This document shows positions 16,424 to 25,625 of a DNA stretch of 64,000 nucleotides, piece by piece. The notes under the pieces are model-generated. The model searched no databases and was not told the origin of the DNA. It saw nothing but the letters and a program-made list of their open reading frames with translations. Every line of letters begins with the position of its first letter. Position 1 is the first letter of the stretch. Made by a program: the position numbers and the translations under genes. This stretch comes from Streptomyces sp. IMTB 2501. GTDB lineage: Bacteria; Actinomycetota; Actinomycetes; Streptomycetales; Streptomycetaceae. The stretch is from contig NZ_MQUS01000007.1 of assembly GCF_001953885.1 (NCBI RefSeq), forward strand, positions 124,001-188,000, given 5' to 3'.

Positions 16424-17365
16424 ATGGGGGCAGGGCACGACCACGGGCATGCGCACAGCCATGCGCCGGCCACGGGTACGGCTGCGGCGGCGTACCGGGG
16501 CCGGCTGCGGATCGCGCTGGGCATCACGCTCACGATCATGGTCGTGGAGATCGTCGGCGGCCTGCTCGCGGACTCGCTCGCGCTGATCGCGGACGCGGCG
16601 CACATGGCGACCGACGGGGTGGGCCTCGGCATGGCCCTGCTCGCGATCCACTTCGCCAACCGCCCGCCGAGCACCAACCGCACCTTCGGCTACGCCCGCG
16701 CCGAGATCCTCGCCGCCCTGGCCAACTGTCTGCTGCTGCTCGGGGTCGGCGGATACGTCCTGTACGAGGCGGTCGAGCGGTTCGTGACGCCCGCGGACAC
16801 CCGTGGCGGCCTGATGGTCGTGTTCGGTCTGATCGGCCTCGTCGCGAACTCGGTCTCGCTGACCCTGCTGATGCGCGGGCAGAAGGAGAGCCTGAACGTG
16901 CGCGGCGCCTTTCTGGAGGTGGCCGCGGACGCGCTGGGCTCGGGGGCGGTGCTGGTCTCGGGGGCGGTGATCCTGACCACCGGCTGGCAGACCGCCGACC
17001 CGGTCGCCTCGATCGTCATCGGCCTGATGATCGTGCCGAGGACGCTGAAGCTGCTGCGCGAGACGCTGGACGTGCTGCTGGAGGCGGCTCCGAAGAACGT
17101 CGACATGACCGAGGTGCGGGCGCACATCCTGGCGCTGGACGGCGTGGAGGACGTACACGACCTGCATGCCTGGACGATCACTTCGGGCATGCCGGTGCTG
17201 TCGGCGCACGTGGTGGTCAGCTCGGACGCGCTCAGCGCCATCGGGCACGAGAAGCTGCTGCACGAACTGCAGGGCTGCCTCGGCGATCACTTCGACGTGG
17301 AGCACTGCACCTTCCAGCTGGAGCCGGGCGGGCACGCGGAGCACGAAGCCCGCCTGTGCCACTGA
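16424..17365 (+). CDS. Cation diffusion facilitator (zinc/cobalt efflux, CzcD-like)
   Basis: 313 residues with six membrane segments and a C-terminal soluble domain. The His-rich N-terminus (GHDHGHAHSHA) and the HMATD motif of membrane helix II (LIADAAHMATDG), paired with EVAADALGS in helix V, form the HxxxD...DxxxD-type transport site seen in zinc-selective members. The C-terminal part has the DLHAWTITSG segment of the cytoplasmic metallochaperone-like domain. Driven by proton antiport, it would expel Zn or similar divalent metals. ATG 16424 has AAGGG 9 nt upstream. No Zur-like operator was recognised upstream. Confidence 0.92.
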   Translation: MGAGHDHGHAHSHAPATGTAAAAYRGRLRIALGITLTIMVVEIVGGLLADSLALIADAAHMATDGVGLGMALLAIHFANRPPSTNRTFGYARAEILAALANCLLLLGVGGYVLYEAVERFVTPADTRGGLMVVFGLIGLVANSVSLTLLMRGQKESLNVRGAFLEVAADALGSGAVLVSGAVILTTGWQTADPVASIVIGLMIVPRTLKLLRETLDVLLEAAPKNVDMTEVRAHILALDGVEDVHDLHAWTITSGMPVLSAHVVVSSDALSAIGHEKLLHELQGCLGDHFDVEHCTFQLEPGGHAEHEARLCH

Positions 17366-17540
17366 AGGTCCGCTCAGGTGTTCGACACCCCGGGACGATT
17401 CCGTGCTTATCCGGCCGGGCACGATGATCTACCGGGTCCGGCTTTCGGCACGGCGCCGCGCGTCGACATGGCGGAAAGTGCCGGGAGTGCCGGATTCGTA
17501 CGGCAGACTTGAGGTGCGAAGACCGAGGCGAAGGATGGGT

Positions 17541-18134
17541 ATGCCGATCACACCTGCCACCGCGACGCACAGCTCGTCGAATGGCACCGAAGAGGCGATT
17601 CTGCTGGAACTGGTCGACGAGAAGGGTGTCACGATCGGTACGGCGGAGAAGCTCGCCGCCCACCAGCCGCCCGGACAGCTGCACCGCGCGTTCTCGGTGT
17701 TCCTCTTCGACGAACAGGGCCGACTGCTCCTCCAGCAGCGGGCGCTCGGCAAGTACCACTCCCCCGGTGTCTGGTCCAACACCTGCTGCGGCCACCCCTT
17801 CCCCGGTGAGGCGCCGTTCGCCGCCGCGGCCCGGCGCACGTTCGAGGAGCTGGGTGTGTCCCCCTCGCTGCTCGCGGAGGCGGGCCGGGTCCGCTACAAC
17901 CATCCGGACCCGTCCTCGGGCCTGGTCGAGCAGGAGTACAACCACCTCTTCGTCGGCCTGGTGCAGGCGCCGCTCGCCCCGGATCCGGGGGAGGTCGGCG
18001 GGACCGCCTTCGTGACGGCGGCCGAGCTGACGGAGCGGCACGAGCGCGACCCGTTCTCGGCGTGGTTCATGACCGTCCTGGACGCGGCCCGCCCGGCCAT
18101 CAGGGAACTGACGGGCCCGTCCGCGGGCTGGTGA
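17541..18134 (+). CDS. idi: Isopentenyl-diphosphate delta-isomerase, type I
   Basis: 197-residue Nudix-fold enzyme interconverting IPP and DMAPP, supplying the starter for prenyl synthesis including hopanoids. The catalytic Cys lies in WSNTCCGHP and the catalytic Glu region in VEQEYNHLF, with the metal-binding His residues around them; FEELG is the Nudix-type helix. Start ATG 17541 has AAGGA 5 nt upstream; ATG 17535 is a close alternative. It is transcribed on its own. Confidence 0.95.
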   Translation: MPITPATATHSSSNGTEEAILLELVDEKGVTIGTAEKLAAHQPPGQLHRAFSVFLFDEQGRLLLQQRALGKYHSPGVWSNTCCGHPFPGEAPFAAAARRTFEELGVSPSLLAEAGRVRYNHPDPSSGLVEQEYNHLFVGLVQAPLAPDPGEVGGTAFVTAAELTERHERDPFSAWFMTVLDAARPAIRELTGPSAGW

Positions 18135-18171
18135 GGGGCGCTGCGGCAGCCGTAACGGGGGCTGCGGGCAA

Positions 18172-18217
18172 CTACGGCAGCGTCACGGAGGCCACACCCT
18201 ACGGCAGCCTCACGGAG
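18172..18217 (+). repeat. 19-bp near-perfect direct repeat, period 27
   Basis: CTACGGCAGCGTCACGGAG (18172-18190) recurs as CTACGGCAGCCTCACGGAG (18199-18217), one mismatch, in the convergent gap between idi and the anti-sigma-like gene. No function is apparent; slippage duplication is the simplest origin. Confidence 0.6.
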
Positions 18218-18227
18218 AGACGCGGCG

Positions 18228-18722
18228 CTACAGCGGTGTCCCGGGCTTGAGCGGCAGGGCGGCCCAGATCACCTTGCCGCCGCTCGCGGTGTGCTCCACA
18301 TCGACGGTTCCGCCCGCCTCTTGCGCCACCTCGCGAACCAGGAGCAGGCCCCGGCCGCCGGTCTGGCCGTGGTCGGCCTCCAGAGCGGTCGGGCGGTAGG
18401 GATGGTTGTCCTCCACGGACACCCGCACCCACTCGGCTCCGACGGCGACCTCCACCGCCAGCGTCGGCGACAGCAGCGCCGCGTGCCGGACCGCGTTGGT
18501 GACCAGCTCGGAGACGATCAGCAGCAGGCCGTACTCCAGCTCGTCGGAGAGCGGCACGCCCTGGCGCAGCAGCAGGTCCCGTACGGCATGCCGGGCCTGC
18601 GGGACCGAGGCGTCCACCGCGGCGGCGGTGAAGCGCCAGATGCCCTCGTACGGCAGAGGATCGGGGGGCCGCTCGGCGCCCCCCGCTGGGCGCGGGTCGT
18701 CCCCGCGCCCGTGGTTGTCCAT
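18228..18722 (-). CDS. HATPase_c single-domain ATP-binding protein (anti-sigma factor RsbW/SpoIIAB-like)
   Basis: 164 residues forming one GHKL ATPase domain without sensor or dimerisation domains. The N box is visible in LIVSELVTNAVRHA, the G1 region in VSVEDNHPYRP and the G2 box in TGGRGLLLVREVA. In Streptomyces dozens of such proteins act as anti-sigma factors or partners of SpoIIE-type phosphatases; the target here is unknown. ATG 18722 is the likely start; GAGGG lies 13 nt upstream, farther than ideal. Confidence 0.82.
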   Translation of the reverse strand: MDNHGRGDDPRPAGGAERPPDPLPYEGIWRFTAAAVDASVPQARHAVRDLLLRQGVPLSDELEYGLLLIVSELVTNAVRHAALLSPTLAVEVAVGAEWVRVSVEDNHPYRPTALEADHGQTGGRGLLLVREVAQEAGGTVDVEHTASGGKVIWAALPLKPGTPL

Positions 18723-18898
18723 CGTCCGGTCGCCACCCTCGCGCTCGATTGTCACCACACGTCGAGTGTTGGTAACGATCCGCGCCGGTCCACGCACCTG
18801 AACACAAGTCAGCGAGTATCGGGCGGTTTCTGACCGAGTGCGTATGACACGGTCACGTGTAGGACTGTTCCTGTCTCCGAAGGACGCCGGTTCGCGAA

Positions 18899-19498
18899 CT
18901 AGTCGGGTGGTATGGCCCCGGACGGCCCCTGTTCGGAGACGAGCCCGACGATACGGCGTCCGCCGTAGCCGGTGGCCACGAGGCCGAGGCCGTCGAAGAG
19001 CAGGGCGAGCGAGAAGAAGGCCCCGATGACGTACTGGCTGCTGCTCGGCCAGTGGCCGAGGACCAGAATCCCGAGCAGCAGGTCGAAGGCGCCGAGCAGC
19101 AGCGTCCAGCCGAACTGCGGTCCGCGCACGACCATGCTGCCGACCAGCCGGAACAGGCCCGCGGAGAGGAACAGCAGCGCGGCGAACATGGTGAGCGCGG
19201 CGGCCGCCGCGTGCGGCAGCCGGATGACGACGACGCCGGCCGCGATGTTGAGGGCGGCGACGACGACGCCGAGCCAGAAGAAGCTGGTGCCGCGGGCCTG
19301 GATCGAGTGCAGCAGGCCGACGATCCCGCCGATCAGCAGCAGCCAGCCGAACAGCAGCATCGAGGTGAGCGTGGCGACCGCGGTGTAGAAGAGTCCGACG
19401 AGCCCGGCGAGTACGAGGATCACGCCGAGCGCGGCGAGCAGGCCGAATCCCCGGTGCAGCCTCGTCGCCCTGTCTGTGCGCTTGCCGGCCTTGGCCAT
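18899..19498 (-). CDS. HdeD-family (DUF308) membrane protein
   Basis: 199 residues with six regularly spaced membrane helices, the third and later ones following the internal repeat pattern of HdeD (LFGWLLLIGGIVGLLHSI and LLGAFDLLLGILVLG). E. coli HdeD is linked to acid resistance at high cell density, but the molecular role is unknown. The start ATG 19498 has AAGGAG with a 6-nt gap. The upstream 176 nt before the anti-sigma-like gene holds no other gene. Confidence 0.85.
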   Translation of the reverse strand: MAKAGKRTDRATRLHRGFGLLAALGVILVLAGLVGLFYTAVATLTSMLLFGWLLLIGGIVGLLHSIQARGTSFFWLGVVVAALNIAAGVVVIRLPHAAAAALTMFAALLFLSAGLFRLVGSMVVRGPQFGWTLLLGAFDLLLGILVLGHWPSSSQYVIGAFFSLALLFDGLGLVATGYGGRRIVGLVSEQGPSGAIPPD

Positions 19499-19653
19499 CG
19501 CCAGCTCCTTGATCGCGCGGATTTAATGCCCGTCTTTCCCTTTTATCCCTCTTTCCCTGTTGTCCCCGCTGAGCCGGATTCCGTAACTCGCCGGGTCTTC
19601 TCGAACCCGCCCGCTCTTCCCGGCCGCGCCGGACCCCCCGATACGATCCGCGC

Positions 19654-20427
19654 ATGGAGCCCCAGCTGTCGCATCACATCGAAGGCGCCGTCGCCACCGT
19701 CGTCATCCGCCACCCGGCCAAGCGCAACGCCATGACCGCGGCGATGTGGCGTGCGCTGCCCCCGCTGCTGGACACGTTCGCGCGCGACCCGGGCGTGCGG
19801 GCGCTGGTGCTGACCGGGGAGGGCGGGACCTTCTGTGCGGGCGCCGACATCAGCACGCTCCAGGGCTCACCGGCCGAGGCCCAGGCGCTCGCGGTGGCGG
19901 CCGAGGAGGCACTCGCCGCGTTTCCCAAGCCCACCCTGGCCGCCGTACGCGGGCACTGCGTGGGCGGCGGGGCGCAGCTCGCCGCGGCTTGCGATCTGCG
20001 GCTGGCGGAGGAGGGCACGCTGTTCGGGGTGACGCCGGCGCGGCTCGGGATCGTCTATCCGGCCTCCTCGACCCGTCGGCTGGTGTCGCTGGTGGGCCCG
20101 GCCACCGCCAAGTACCTGTTGTTCACCGCGGAGTTGATCGACGCCCGGCGGGCGCTCGGCACCGGGCTGGTGGACGAGGTGCTGCCGGAGGGCGAACTGG
20201 ACAAGCGGGTGGCGGAGTTGACCCGGATCCTGGTCTCCCGCTCGCAGCTCACCCAGGCCGCCGCGAAGGAGTTCGCGGGCGGCCGGACCGACCGGGACGC
20301 CCACTGGGCCGAGCAGGCCAGGGGCAACCCCGACACCGCGGAAGGCGTCGCCGCGTTCCTGGAGCGCCGGCAGCCGCGCTTCGCCTGGAGCGTGTCCGGG
20401 CCAGGGTCAGCGTCTACATCAGGATGA
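19654..20427 (+). CDS. Enoyl-CoA hydratase/isomerase family protein
   Basis: 257-residue crotonase. The oxyanion-hole segments are FCAGADIS and VRGHCVGGGAQLAAACDLRLA. The second catalytic Glu position of classical hydratases is less clear (GIVYPASS replaces the usual GxxPExG), so hydration is not certain and another crotonase reaction is possible. A -10-like TACGAT ends 6 nt before ATG 19654 with no ribosome-binding site, suggesting a leaderless mRNA. The 3' end overlaps the convergent DJ-1 gene by 14 nt. Confidence 0.85.
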   Translation: MEPQLSHHIEGAVATVVIRHPAKRNAMTAAMWRALPPLLDTFARDPGVRALVLTGEGGTFCAGADISTLQGSPAEAQALAVAAEEALAAFPKPTLAAVRGHCVGGGAQLAAACDLRLAEEGTLFGVTPARLGIVYPASSTRRLVSLVGPATAKYLLFTAELIDARRALGTGLVDEVLPEGELDKRVAELTRILVSRSQLTQAAAKEFAGGRTDRDAHWAEQARGNPDTAEGVAAFLERRQPRFAWSVSGPGSASTSG

Positions 20428-21049
20428 AACGGCTCCGGGCGCGCAGTTCCTCGACGACCCGGGCGGGGGCCTTGCGCGGGGATCCGGCGGCGTAGGGCGG
20501 CTGCGGGTCGTACTCCGTGGCCAGCTGGACGGCCTGCGCGTACTCGTCACCGGCGATGCGGCCGGACAGGGTGAGGGCCATGTCGATGCCTGCGGAGACA
20601 CCGGCGGCGGTGACGTACTTCCCGTCCGCCACCACCCGCTCCTCCGTCGGCTCGGCGCCGAACCGCTTCAGCTGGTCCAGTGCCAGCCAGTGCGAGGTCG
20701 CGCGGCGGCCGTCCAGGAGTCCGGCGGCGGCGAGCAGCAGCGAGCCCGTGCACACCGAGGTCGTCCAGGTGCTCGTCGCGTCGACGGCGCACAGCCAGTC
20801 GAGCAGGGGCCGGTGCTCCATCAGGGCCTGCTGGCCCGGGCCGCCCGGCACCACCACGACGTCCGGACGCGTGACCTCGGCGAGCGACCGGTCCGCGACG
20901 ACCGCGAGCGCACCGGTGTCGGTGCGGACGGACCCGGTGCGTTCGGCGACGAACACGGTCTCGGCATCGGGGAGGCGGGAGAGGATCTCGTACGGGCCGA
21001 CGGCGTCCAGGGCGGTGAAGCGGTCGTACACGACGATGGCGATCTGCAT
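20414..21049 (-). CDS. DJ-1/PfpI family protein
   Basis: 211 residues with the DJ-1/class I glutamine-amidotransferase-like fold. The nucleophile elbow is TTSVCTGSLLLAAAGLL (Cys) and the PGGPGQQAL loop supplies the oxyanion hole. Relatives include isonitrile hydratases and glyoxalase III-like enzymes; the substrate is unknown. ATG 21049 has AGGAG with a 7-nt gap. It lies 38 nt downstream of an AraC-type regulator that itself carries a DJ-1 domain, so the two are probably co-transcribed and the regulator may sense a related ligand. Confidence 0.88.
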   Translation of the reverse strand: MQIAIVVYDRFTALDAVGPYEILSRLPDAETVFVAERTGSVRTDTGALAVVADRSLAEVTRPDVVVVPGGPGQQALMEHRPLLDWLCAVDATSTWTTSVCTGSLLLAAAGLLDGRRATSHWLALDQLKRFGAEPTEERVVADGKYVTAAGVSAGIDMALTLSGRIAGDEYAQAVQLATEYDPQPPYAAGSPRKAPARVVEELRARSRFILM

Positions 21050-21087
21050 GATGTTCTCCTTCATCGGACGGTGGCGAGGGTCGGGGT

Positions 21088-22047
21088 TCAGCGGGCGGTG
21101 GCGGGGCGGAAACGGCGGCGATACTCGGCCGGGGCCGTGCCCAGGGTCTTGACGAAGGCGCGGCGCATGGCCTCGGGGGTGCCGTAGCCGCTGGTGCGGG
21201 CGATCTCCTCGATGCCGTCGGCGGTGTCCTCCAGCAGGCGGCGGGCGTGTTCCAGACGGACCCGGTCGACGTAGCGGCCGGGTGTCATGCCGGTCTCCTC
21301 GCGGAAGGCGCGGGCGAAGTGGCGGGGTGACAGGCCGGCCCGGGCGGCGAGCGACTCGACCGTGAGGTCGCCGGCCGGGTGCTCGGTGATCCAGCGCTGG
21401 ACCTCCCGGAGAGGTGCGCGCTGCGCGGTCTGAGCCGCGAGCTGGGCGCTGAACTGCGCCTGGTTGCCGGGCCGGCGCAGGAAGACCACCAGGTGCCGGG
21501 CGACGGCGAGGGCGACGTCCCGGTCCAGGTCCTCCTCGACCAGGGCGAGGGCCAGGTCGATACCGGAGGTCACCCCGGCCGAGGTGGCGACGTGCCCGTC
21601 CCGGACGTAGATGGGCTCCGGATCCACGGCGACGGCCGGGTGGTCGCGGGCGAGCTTGTCGCAGTAGGCCCAGTGGGTGGTCGCCCGGCGGCCGTCGAGG
21701 AGTCCCGCGGCGGCGACCAGGATGGCGCCCGTGCACACCGAGACCAGCCGCGGGACACGCGGTCCGCGGACGCGTAGCCAGGCGATCAGCCGCGGGTCGG
21801 GCAGACGCGTGCCCTCGCCGCCGGGCACCAGCAGGGTGTGCGGGTCGGGGGCCGTGGTGAGCGCCTCGTCCGGTACGAGGGTCAGGCCGCCGGAGGTGCG
21901 CACCGGGCCGCCATCCAGGGAAGCCGTACGGACCCGGTAGGTGCCCGGTGTGTGCTTCTCCGCGCCGGCGAACACCTCCAGCGGGCCGGTGACGTCGAGG
22001 CTCTGGACGCCGTCGAAGAGGACGAAGAGAACAGTTCGCTGCGCCAT
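21088..22047 (-). CDS. GlxA-type transcriptional regulator (DJ-1 domain plus AraC HTH)
   Basis: 319 residues: N-terminal DJ-1/PfpI domain (residues about 5-180, elbow VSVCTGAILVAAAGLLDG) and C-terminal double helix-turn-helix of the AraC family (LTVESLAARAGLSPRHFAR and IEEIARTSGYGTPEAMRRAF). Such proteins sense small nitrogenous or aldehyde metabolites and usually activate adjacent genes. ATG 22047 was chosen over an open extension of 27 codons. It is first of a two-gene unit with the DJ-1 gene. Confidence 0.9.
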   Translation of the reverse strand: MAQRTVLFVLFDGVQSLDVTGPLEVFAGAEKHTPGTYRVRTASLDGGPVRTSGGLTLVPDEALTTAPDPHTLLVPGGEGTRLPDPRLIAWLRVRGPRVPRLVSVCTGAILVAAAGLLDGRRATTHWAYCDKLARDHPAVAVDPEPIYVRDGHVATSAGVTSGIDLALALVEEDLDRDVALAVARHLVVFLRRPGNQAQFSAQLAAQTAQRAPLREVQRWITEHPAGDLTVESLAARAGLSPRHFARAFREETGMTPGRYVDRVRLEHARRLLEDTADGIEEIARTSGYGTPEAMRRAFVKTLGTAPAEYRRRFRPATAR

Positions 22048-22269
22048 GCCCTCGATTCTTCGCCGCCGGAGGCATGGCCGCAATGACGTGTTTCCCACCT
22101 TTTCTGCCATCGGCGTCGTGGAGGGCACGCCGGTCAGCGGCGGGTCCGGCGCCGCACCGGGCGCGCCGACCGGCGCGGCGGCCCGCCGGGAAACCGCCCT
22201 GATCCCCGGTTGTCGGTGTCACCTGCCACAATTGCCGCGCAACCTCAGTGGAGAAGGCGGTACGGGATC

Positions 22270-24672
22270 GTGACGACACCCGGATCCATCGAAGCAGGAT
22301 CCATCGAAGGCAGGATCGCCGAGGAACTCGGCGTACGGGAGCGGCAGGTGAAGGCCGCGGTGGAACTGCTCGACGGCGGTTCGACCGTGCCCTTCATCGC
22401 CCGCTACCGCAAGGAAGCGACCGAGATGCTCGACGACGCGCAGCTGCGCACACTCGAGGAACGGCTGCGCTATCTGCGGGAGCTGGAGGAGCGGCGGACC
22501 GCGATCCTGGAGTCGGTGCGCGAGCAGGGCAAGCTCACCGACGAGCTGGAGGCACGGATCCGCGGCGCCGAGACCAAGGCGCGACTGGAGGACATCTACC
22601 TCCCGTACAAGCCCAAGCGGCGCACCAAGGCGCAGATCGCGCGCGAGGCCGGTCTGGAGCCGCTGGCGGAGGGCCTGCTGGGCGATCCGACGGTGGAGCC
22701 GCTGGCGGCCGCCGCCGCGTTCGTGGACGCCGACAAGGGCGTCGCCGATCCGCAGGCCGCCCTGGACGGCGCGCGGGCGATCCTCACCGAGCGGTTCTCG
22801 GAGGACGCGGACCTGATCGGCGAGCTGCGTGAGCGCATGTGGGTGCGCGGGCGGCTGGCCGCGAAGGTGCGCGAGGGCAAGGAGGAGGCGGGCGCCAAGT
22901 TCGCCGACTACTTCGACTTCGCCGAGCCGTTCACCGAGCTGCCCTCGCATCGCATCCTCGCGATGCTGCGCGGCGAGAAGGAGGAGGTCCTCGACCTCGT
23001 CCTGGAGCCGGAGGAGGCCGCTGAGTCCCCATCGGGTCCGTCGTCGTACGAGGGCATCGTCGCGCACCGGTTCGCGATCGCCGACCGGGGCCGGCCGGCC
23101 GACAAGTGGCTGACGGACACGGTCCGCTGGGCCTGGCGCACCCGCATCCTCGTCCACCTCGGCATCGACCTGCGCCTGAGGCTGCGCACGGCCGCCGAGG
23201 ACGAGGCGGTGAACGTCTTCGCGGCGAACCTGCGCGACCTGCTGCTGGCCGCCCCGGCCGGCACGCGCGCGACACTGGGCCTGGACCCGGGTTTCCGTAC
23301 GGGCGTGAAGGTCGCCGTGGTCGACGCGACCGGCAAGGTCGTCGCCACGGACGTGATCTACCCGCACGTCCCGGCCAACAAGTGGGACGAGGCGATCGCC
23401 AAGCTGGCGCGGCTCGCGAAGGAGCACACGGTCGAGCTGATCGCGATCGGCAACGGCACGGCGTCCCGCGAGACCGACAAGCTCGCCGGTGAACTGATCA
23501 CCAGGCACCCGGAGTTGAAGCTCACCAAGGTGATGGTGTCCGAGGCGGGCGCGTCGGTGTACTCGGCGTCGCAGTACGCCTCGCAGGAGCTGCCCGACAT
23601 GGACGTGTCGCTGCGCGGCGCGGTGTCCATCGCGCGGCGGCTGCAGGACCCGCTGGCCGAGCTGGTCAAGATCGACCCGAAGTCCATCGGCGTCGGCCAG
23701 TACCAGCACGACCTGTCCGAGGTGAAGCTGTCCCGTTCGCTGGACGCGGTCGTCGAGGACTGTGTGAACGGCGTCGGCGTGGACGTCAACACCGCGTCCG
23801 TGCCGCTGCTTTCGCGGGTGTCCGGCATCTCCTCGGGCCTCGCCGAGAACATCGTGGCGCACCGGGACACGAACGGCCCGTTCACGTCCCGCTCGGAGCT
23901 GAAGAAGGTGGCGCGGCTCGGTCCGAAGGCGTTCGAGCAGTGCGCGGGCTTCCTGCGCATCCGCGGCGGCGACGACCCGCTGGACTTCTCCAGCGTGCAC
24001 CCCGAGGCCTACCCGGTGGTCCGCCGCATGGTGAAGACCACGGGCCAGGAGGTGGCCTCCCTCATCGGCAACACGGGTGTGCTGCGCTCGCTGAAGCCGG
24101 CCCAGTTCGTGGACGACACCTTCGGTCTGCCGACGGTGACGGACATCCTCAAGGAGTTGGAGAAGCCGGGGCGCGACCCGCGTCCGGCCTTCAAGACGGC
24201 CACCTTCAAGGAGGGCGTGGAGAAGATCTCCGACCTGTCCGCAGGGATGGTCCTGGAGGGCGTGGTGACGAACGTGGCCGCCTTCGGCGCGTTCGTGGAC
24301 GTCGGCGTCCACCAGGACGGCCTGGTCCATGTGTCGGCGATGTCCAGGACGTTCGTCAAGGACCCGCGCGATGTCGCCAAGCCGGGTGACATCGTCAAGG
24401 TCAAGGTCCTGGACGTGGACATCCCGCGCAAGCGGATCGCGCTGACCCTGCGCCTCGACGACGAGGCAGCCCCGCAGGGCGGCCAGGGCGGCGGACGGCA
24501 GCAGCGCGGCGGCGGACGGCCGCCCCAGCAGCGGCAGGGCGGCCAGGGTCAGGGGCAGCGGCAGGGCCGTGGCGGCGGCGACCGGGGCGGGCGGCAGGCG
24601 CCGGCCCCGGCCAACAGCGCGATGGCCGACGCGCTGCGCCGCGCGGGTCTCCTCGACCCGAAGAAGCGCTGA
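22270..24672 (+). CDS. tex: Tex-family RNA-binding transcription accessory protein
   Basis: 800 residues. Domains in order: Tex N-terminal helical region ([20 protein letters not shown]), YqgF/RNase H-like domain around residues 330-460 ([18 protein letters not shown]), a helix-hairpin-helix pair near 490-570 ([19 protein letters not shown]), and an S1 domain near 650-730 ([20 protein letters not shown]). The last 65 residues are a Gly/Gln/Arg-rich RGG-like tail. Likely binds RNA and affects transcription or translation fidelity. Start GTG 22270 is chosen from the conserved beginning; upstream the frame is open with no better site. Its 5' end has a 15-nt-period duplication encoding [10 protein letters not shown]. 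Confidence 0.95.
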   Translation: MTTPGSIEAGSIEGRIAEELGVRERQVKAAVELLDGGSTVPFIARYRKEATEMLDDAQLRTLEERLRYLRELEERRTAILESVREQGKLTDELEARIRGAETKARLEDIYLPYKPKRRTKAQIAREAGLEPLAEGLLGDPTVEPLAAAAAFVDADKGVADPQAALDGARAILTERFSEDADLIGELRERMWVRGRLAAKVREGKEEAGAKFADYFDFAEPFTELPSHRILAMLRGEKEEVLDLVLEPEEAAESPSGPSSYEGIVAHRFAIADRGRPADKWLTDTVRWAWRTRILVHLGIDLRLRLRTAAEDEAVNVFAANLRDLLLAAPAGTRATLGLDPGFRTGVKVAVVDATGKVVATDVIYPHVPANKWDEAIAKLARLAKEHTVELIAIGNGTASRETDKLAGELITRHPELKLTKVMVSEAGASVYSASQYASQELPDMDVSLRGAVSIARRLQDPLAELVKIDPKSIGVGQYQHDLSEVKLSRSLDAVVEDCVNGVGVDVNTASVPLLSRVSGISSGLAENIVAHRDTNGPFTSRSELKKVARLGPKAFEQCAGFLRIRGGDDPLDFSSVHPEAYPVVRRMVKTTGQEVASLIGNTGVLRSLKPAQFVDDTFGLPTVTDILKELEKPGRDPRPAFKTATFKEGVEKISDLSAGMVLEGVVTNVAAFGAFVDVGVHQDGLVHVSAMSRTFVKDPRDVAKPGDIVKVKVLDVDIPRKRIALTLRLDDEAAPQGGQGGGRQQRGGGRPPQQRQGGQGQGQRQGRGGGDRGGRQAPAPANSAMADALRRAGLLDPKKR

Positions 24673-24726
24673 CCGGACGGGGCCGGGGCCATTGCGGCTC
24701 CGGCCCCGTGCCGTACGGTGCCGGGT

Positions 24727-24899
24727 ATGCCGACAGCACGCGTCATCACCTTGGACGTCGGCGAGAGCCGGGGGTACGGGACGGCAACACGACGCCGGTG
24801 CTGCGGCACGGGCTCCACCGGGGGCCGGGCGAGCGGGAGTTCCTGACGGCCCGGGTGTCGGTCCCGGATCTCACGGTTCGGCCGTCCCATCGGACGTAG
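24727..24899 (+). pseudogene. Remnant of a putative glycolipid-binding family gene (internal deletion)
   Basis: ATG 24727 opens a frame starting MPTARVITLDVGESRG, then a different frame gives NTTPVLRHGLHRGPGEREF and RVSVPDLTVRP before a stop near 24899. From memory both pieces match the beginning and a later part of the roughly 190-residue 'putative glycolipid-binding' family common in Streptomyces, with the interior missing and a frame change at about 24780. It fills the otherwise empty tex-DinB gap. The family assignment needs a database check. Confidence 0.45.
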
Positions 24900-24955
24900 C
24901 CCCGTCTCGCCCGTAATCCATGGCCTGAAGATCGTCCTGCCAGCGGACTGGCCTC

Positions 24956-25528
24956 ATGACCGATCCCAAGGACGACCTGCGGGTGTATCTCCAGGACGCA
25001 CGCGACGTACTGCTGTGGAAGCTGGAGGGCTTGTCGGAGTACGACGTGCGCCGCCCGCTGACCCCGACCAGGACCAGTCTGCTGGGCCTGGTGAAGCATC
25101 TGACCGGCGCCGAGGCGCTGTACTTCGGGGCGACCTTCGGCCGGCCGTTCGCCGGGACGCCGCTGTGGGTCACCGGGGACGCGGAGCCGGACGCCGGCCT
25201 GTGGGCGCGGGCCGACGAGGCACGCGAGGACATCGTCGCCGGGTACCGGACGGCGTGGGCGCACTCCGACGAGACCATCGCCGCGCTGCCGCTGGACGCG
25301 GTGGGCCGGATACCGGGCGGGCCGGGCAAGGACATGACCCTGCACCGGATCCTCACCCACATGATCGCCGAGACCCACCGGCACGCCGGACACGCCGATG
25401 TCGTACGGGAGTTGATCGATGGGTCGGCGGGCCGGCGTCCGGACGGACTCAACCTCGCGCCGTACGACCCCGAGCACGTCGGCCGCGTAGAGCGAGCGGC
25501 GAAGGAGGCGGCGGCAGCAACACCCTGA
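24956..25528 (+). CDS. DinB/DUF664 superfamily protein
   Basis: 190 residues of the DinB four-helix fold. Candidate metal ligands are the His in LVKHLTGAE and the His pair in HMIAETHRHAGHADV, which correspond to the three-His site of metal-dependent DinB proteins. Many members are thiol-dependent S-transferases using mycothiol or bacillithiol, but the substrate here is unknown. ATG 24956 is the first start; no convincing ribosome-binding site precedes it. Confidence 0.85.
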   Translation: MTDPKDDLRVYLQDARDVLLWKLEGLSEYDVRRPLTPTRTSLLGLVKHLTGAEALYFGATFGRPFAGTPLWVTGDAEPDAGLWARADEAREDIVAGYRTAWAHSDETIAALPLDAVGRIPGGPGKDMTLHRILTHMIAETHRHAGHADVVRELIDGSAGRRPDGLNLAPYDPEHVGRVERAAKEAAAATP

Positions 25529-25625
25529 GGGACGCGGGGCTGTCTCGGTATGCGGCTCCGCCGCATTGGGGGAGCGGCCAGCCACGACGGCGCCGCAGCC
25601 GAATGACGGCACGGCCGGCGGAGCG

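Noticed and set aside
13135..17427. A 1430-codon uninterrupted plus-strand frame
   Set aside because: It runs antisense to four or five genes with clear motifs and then across galE and the cation transporter in another frame. Long open antisense frames are expected at this GC content, and the translation is repetitive Arg/Gly/Ala without motifs.
22048..22269. Separate small gene in the GlxA-tex gap
   Set aside because: The only open frame is an N-terminal extension of tex without protein-like composition.
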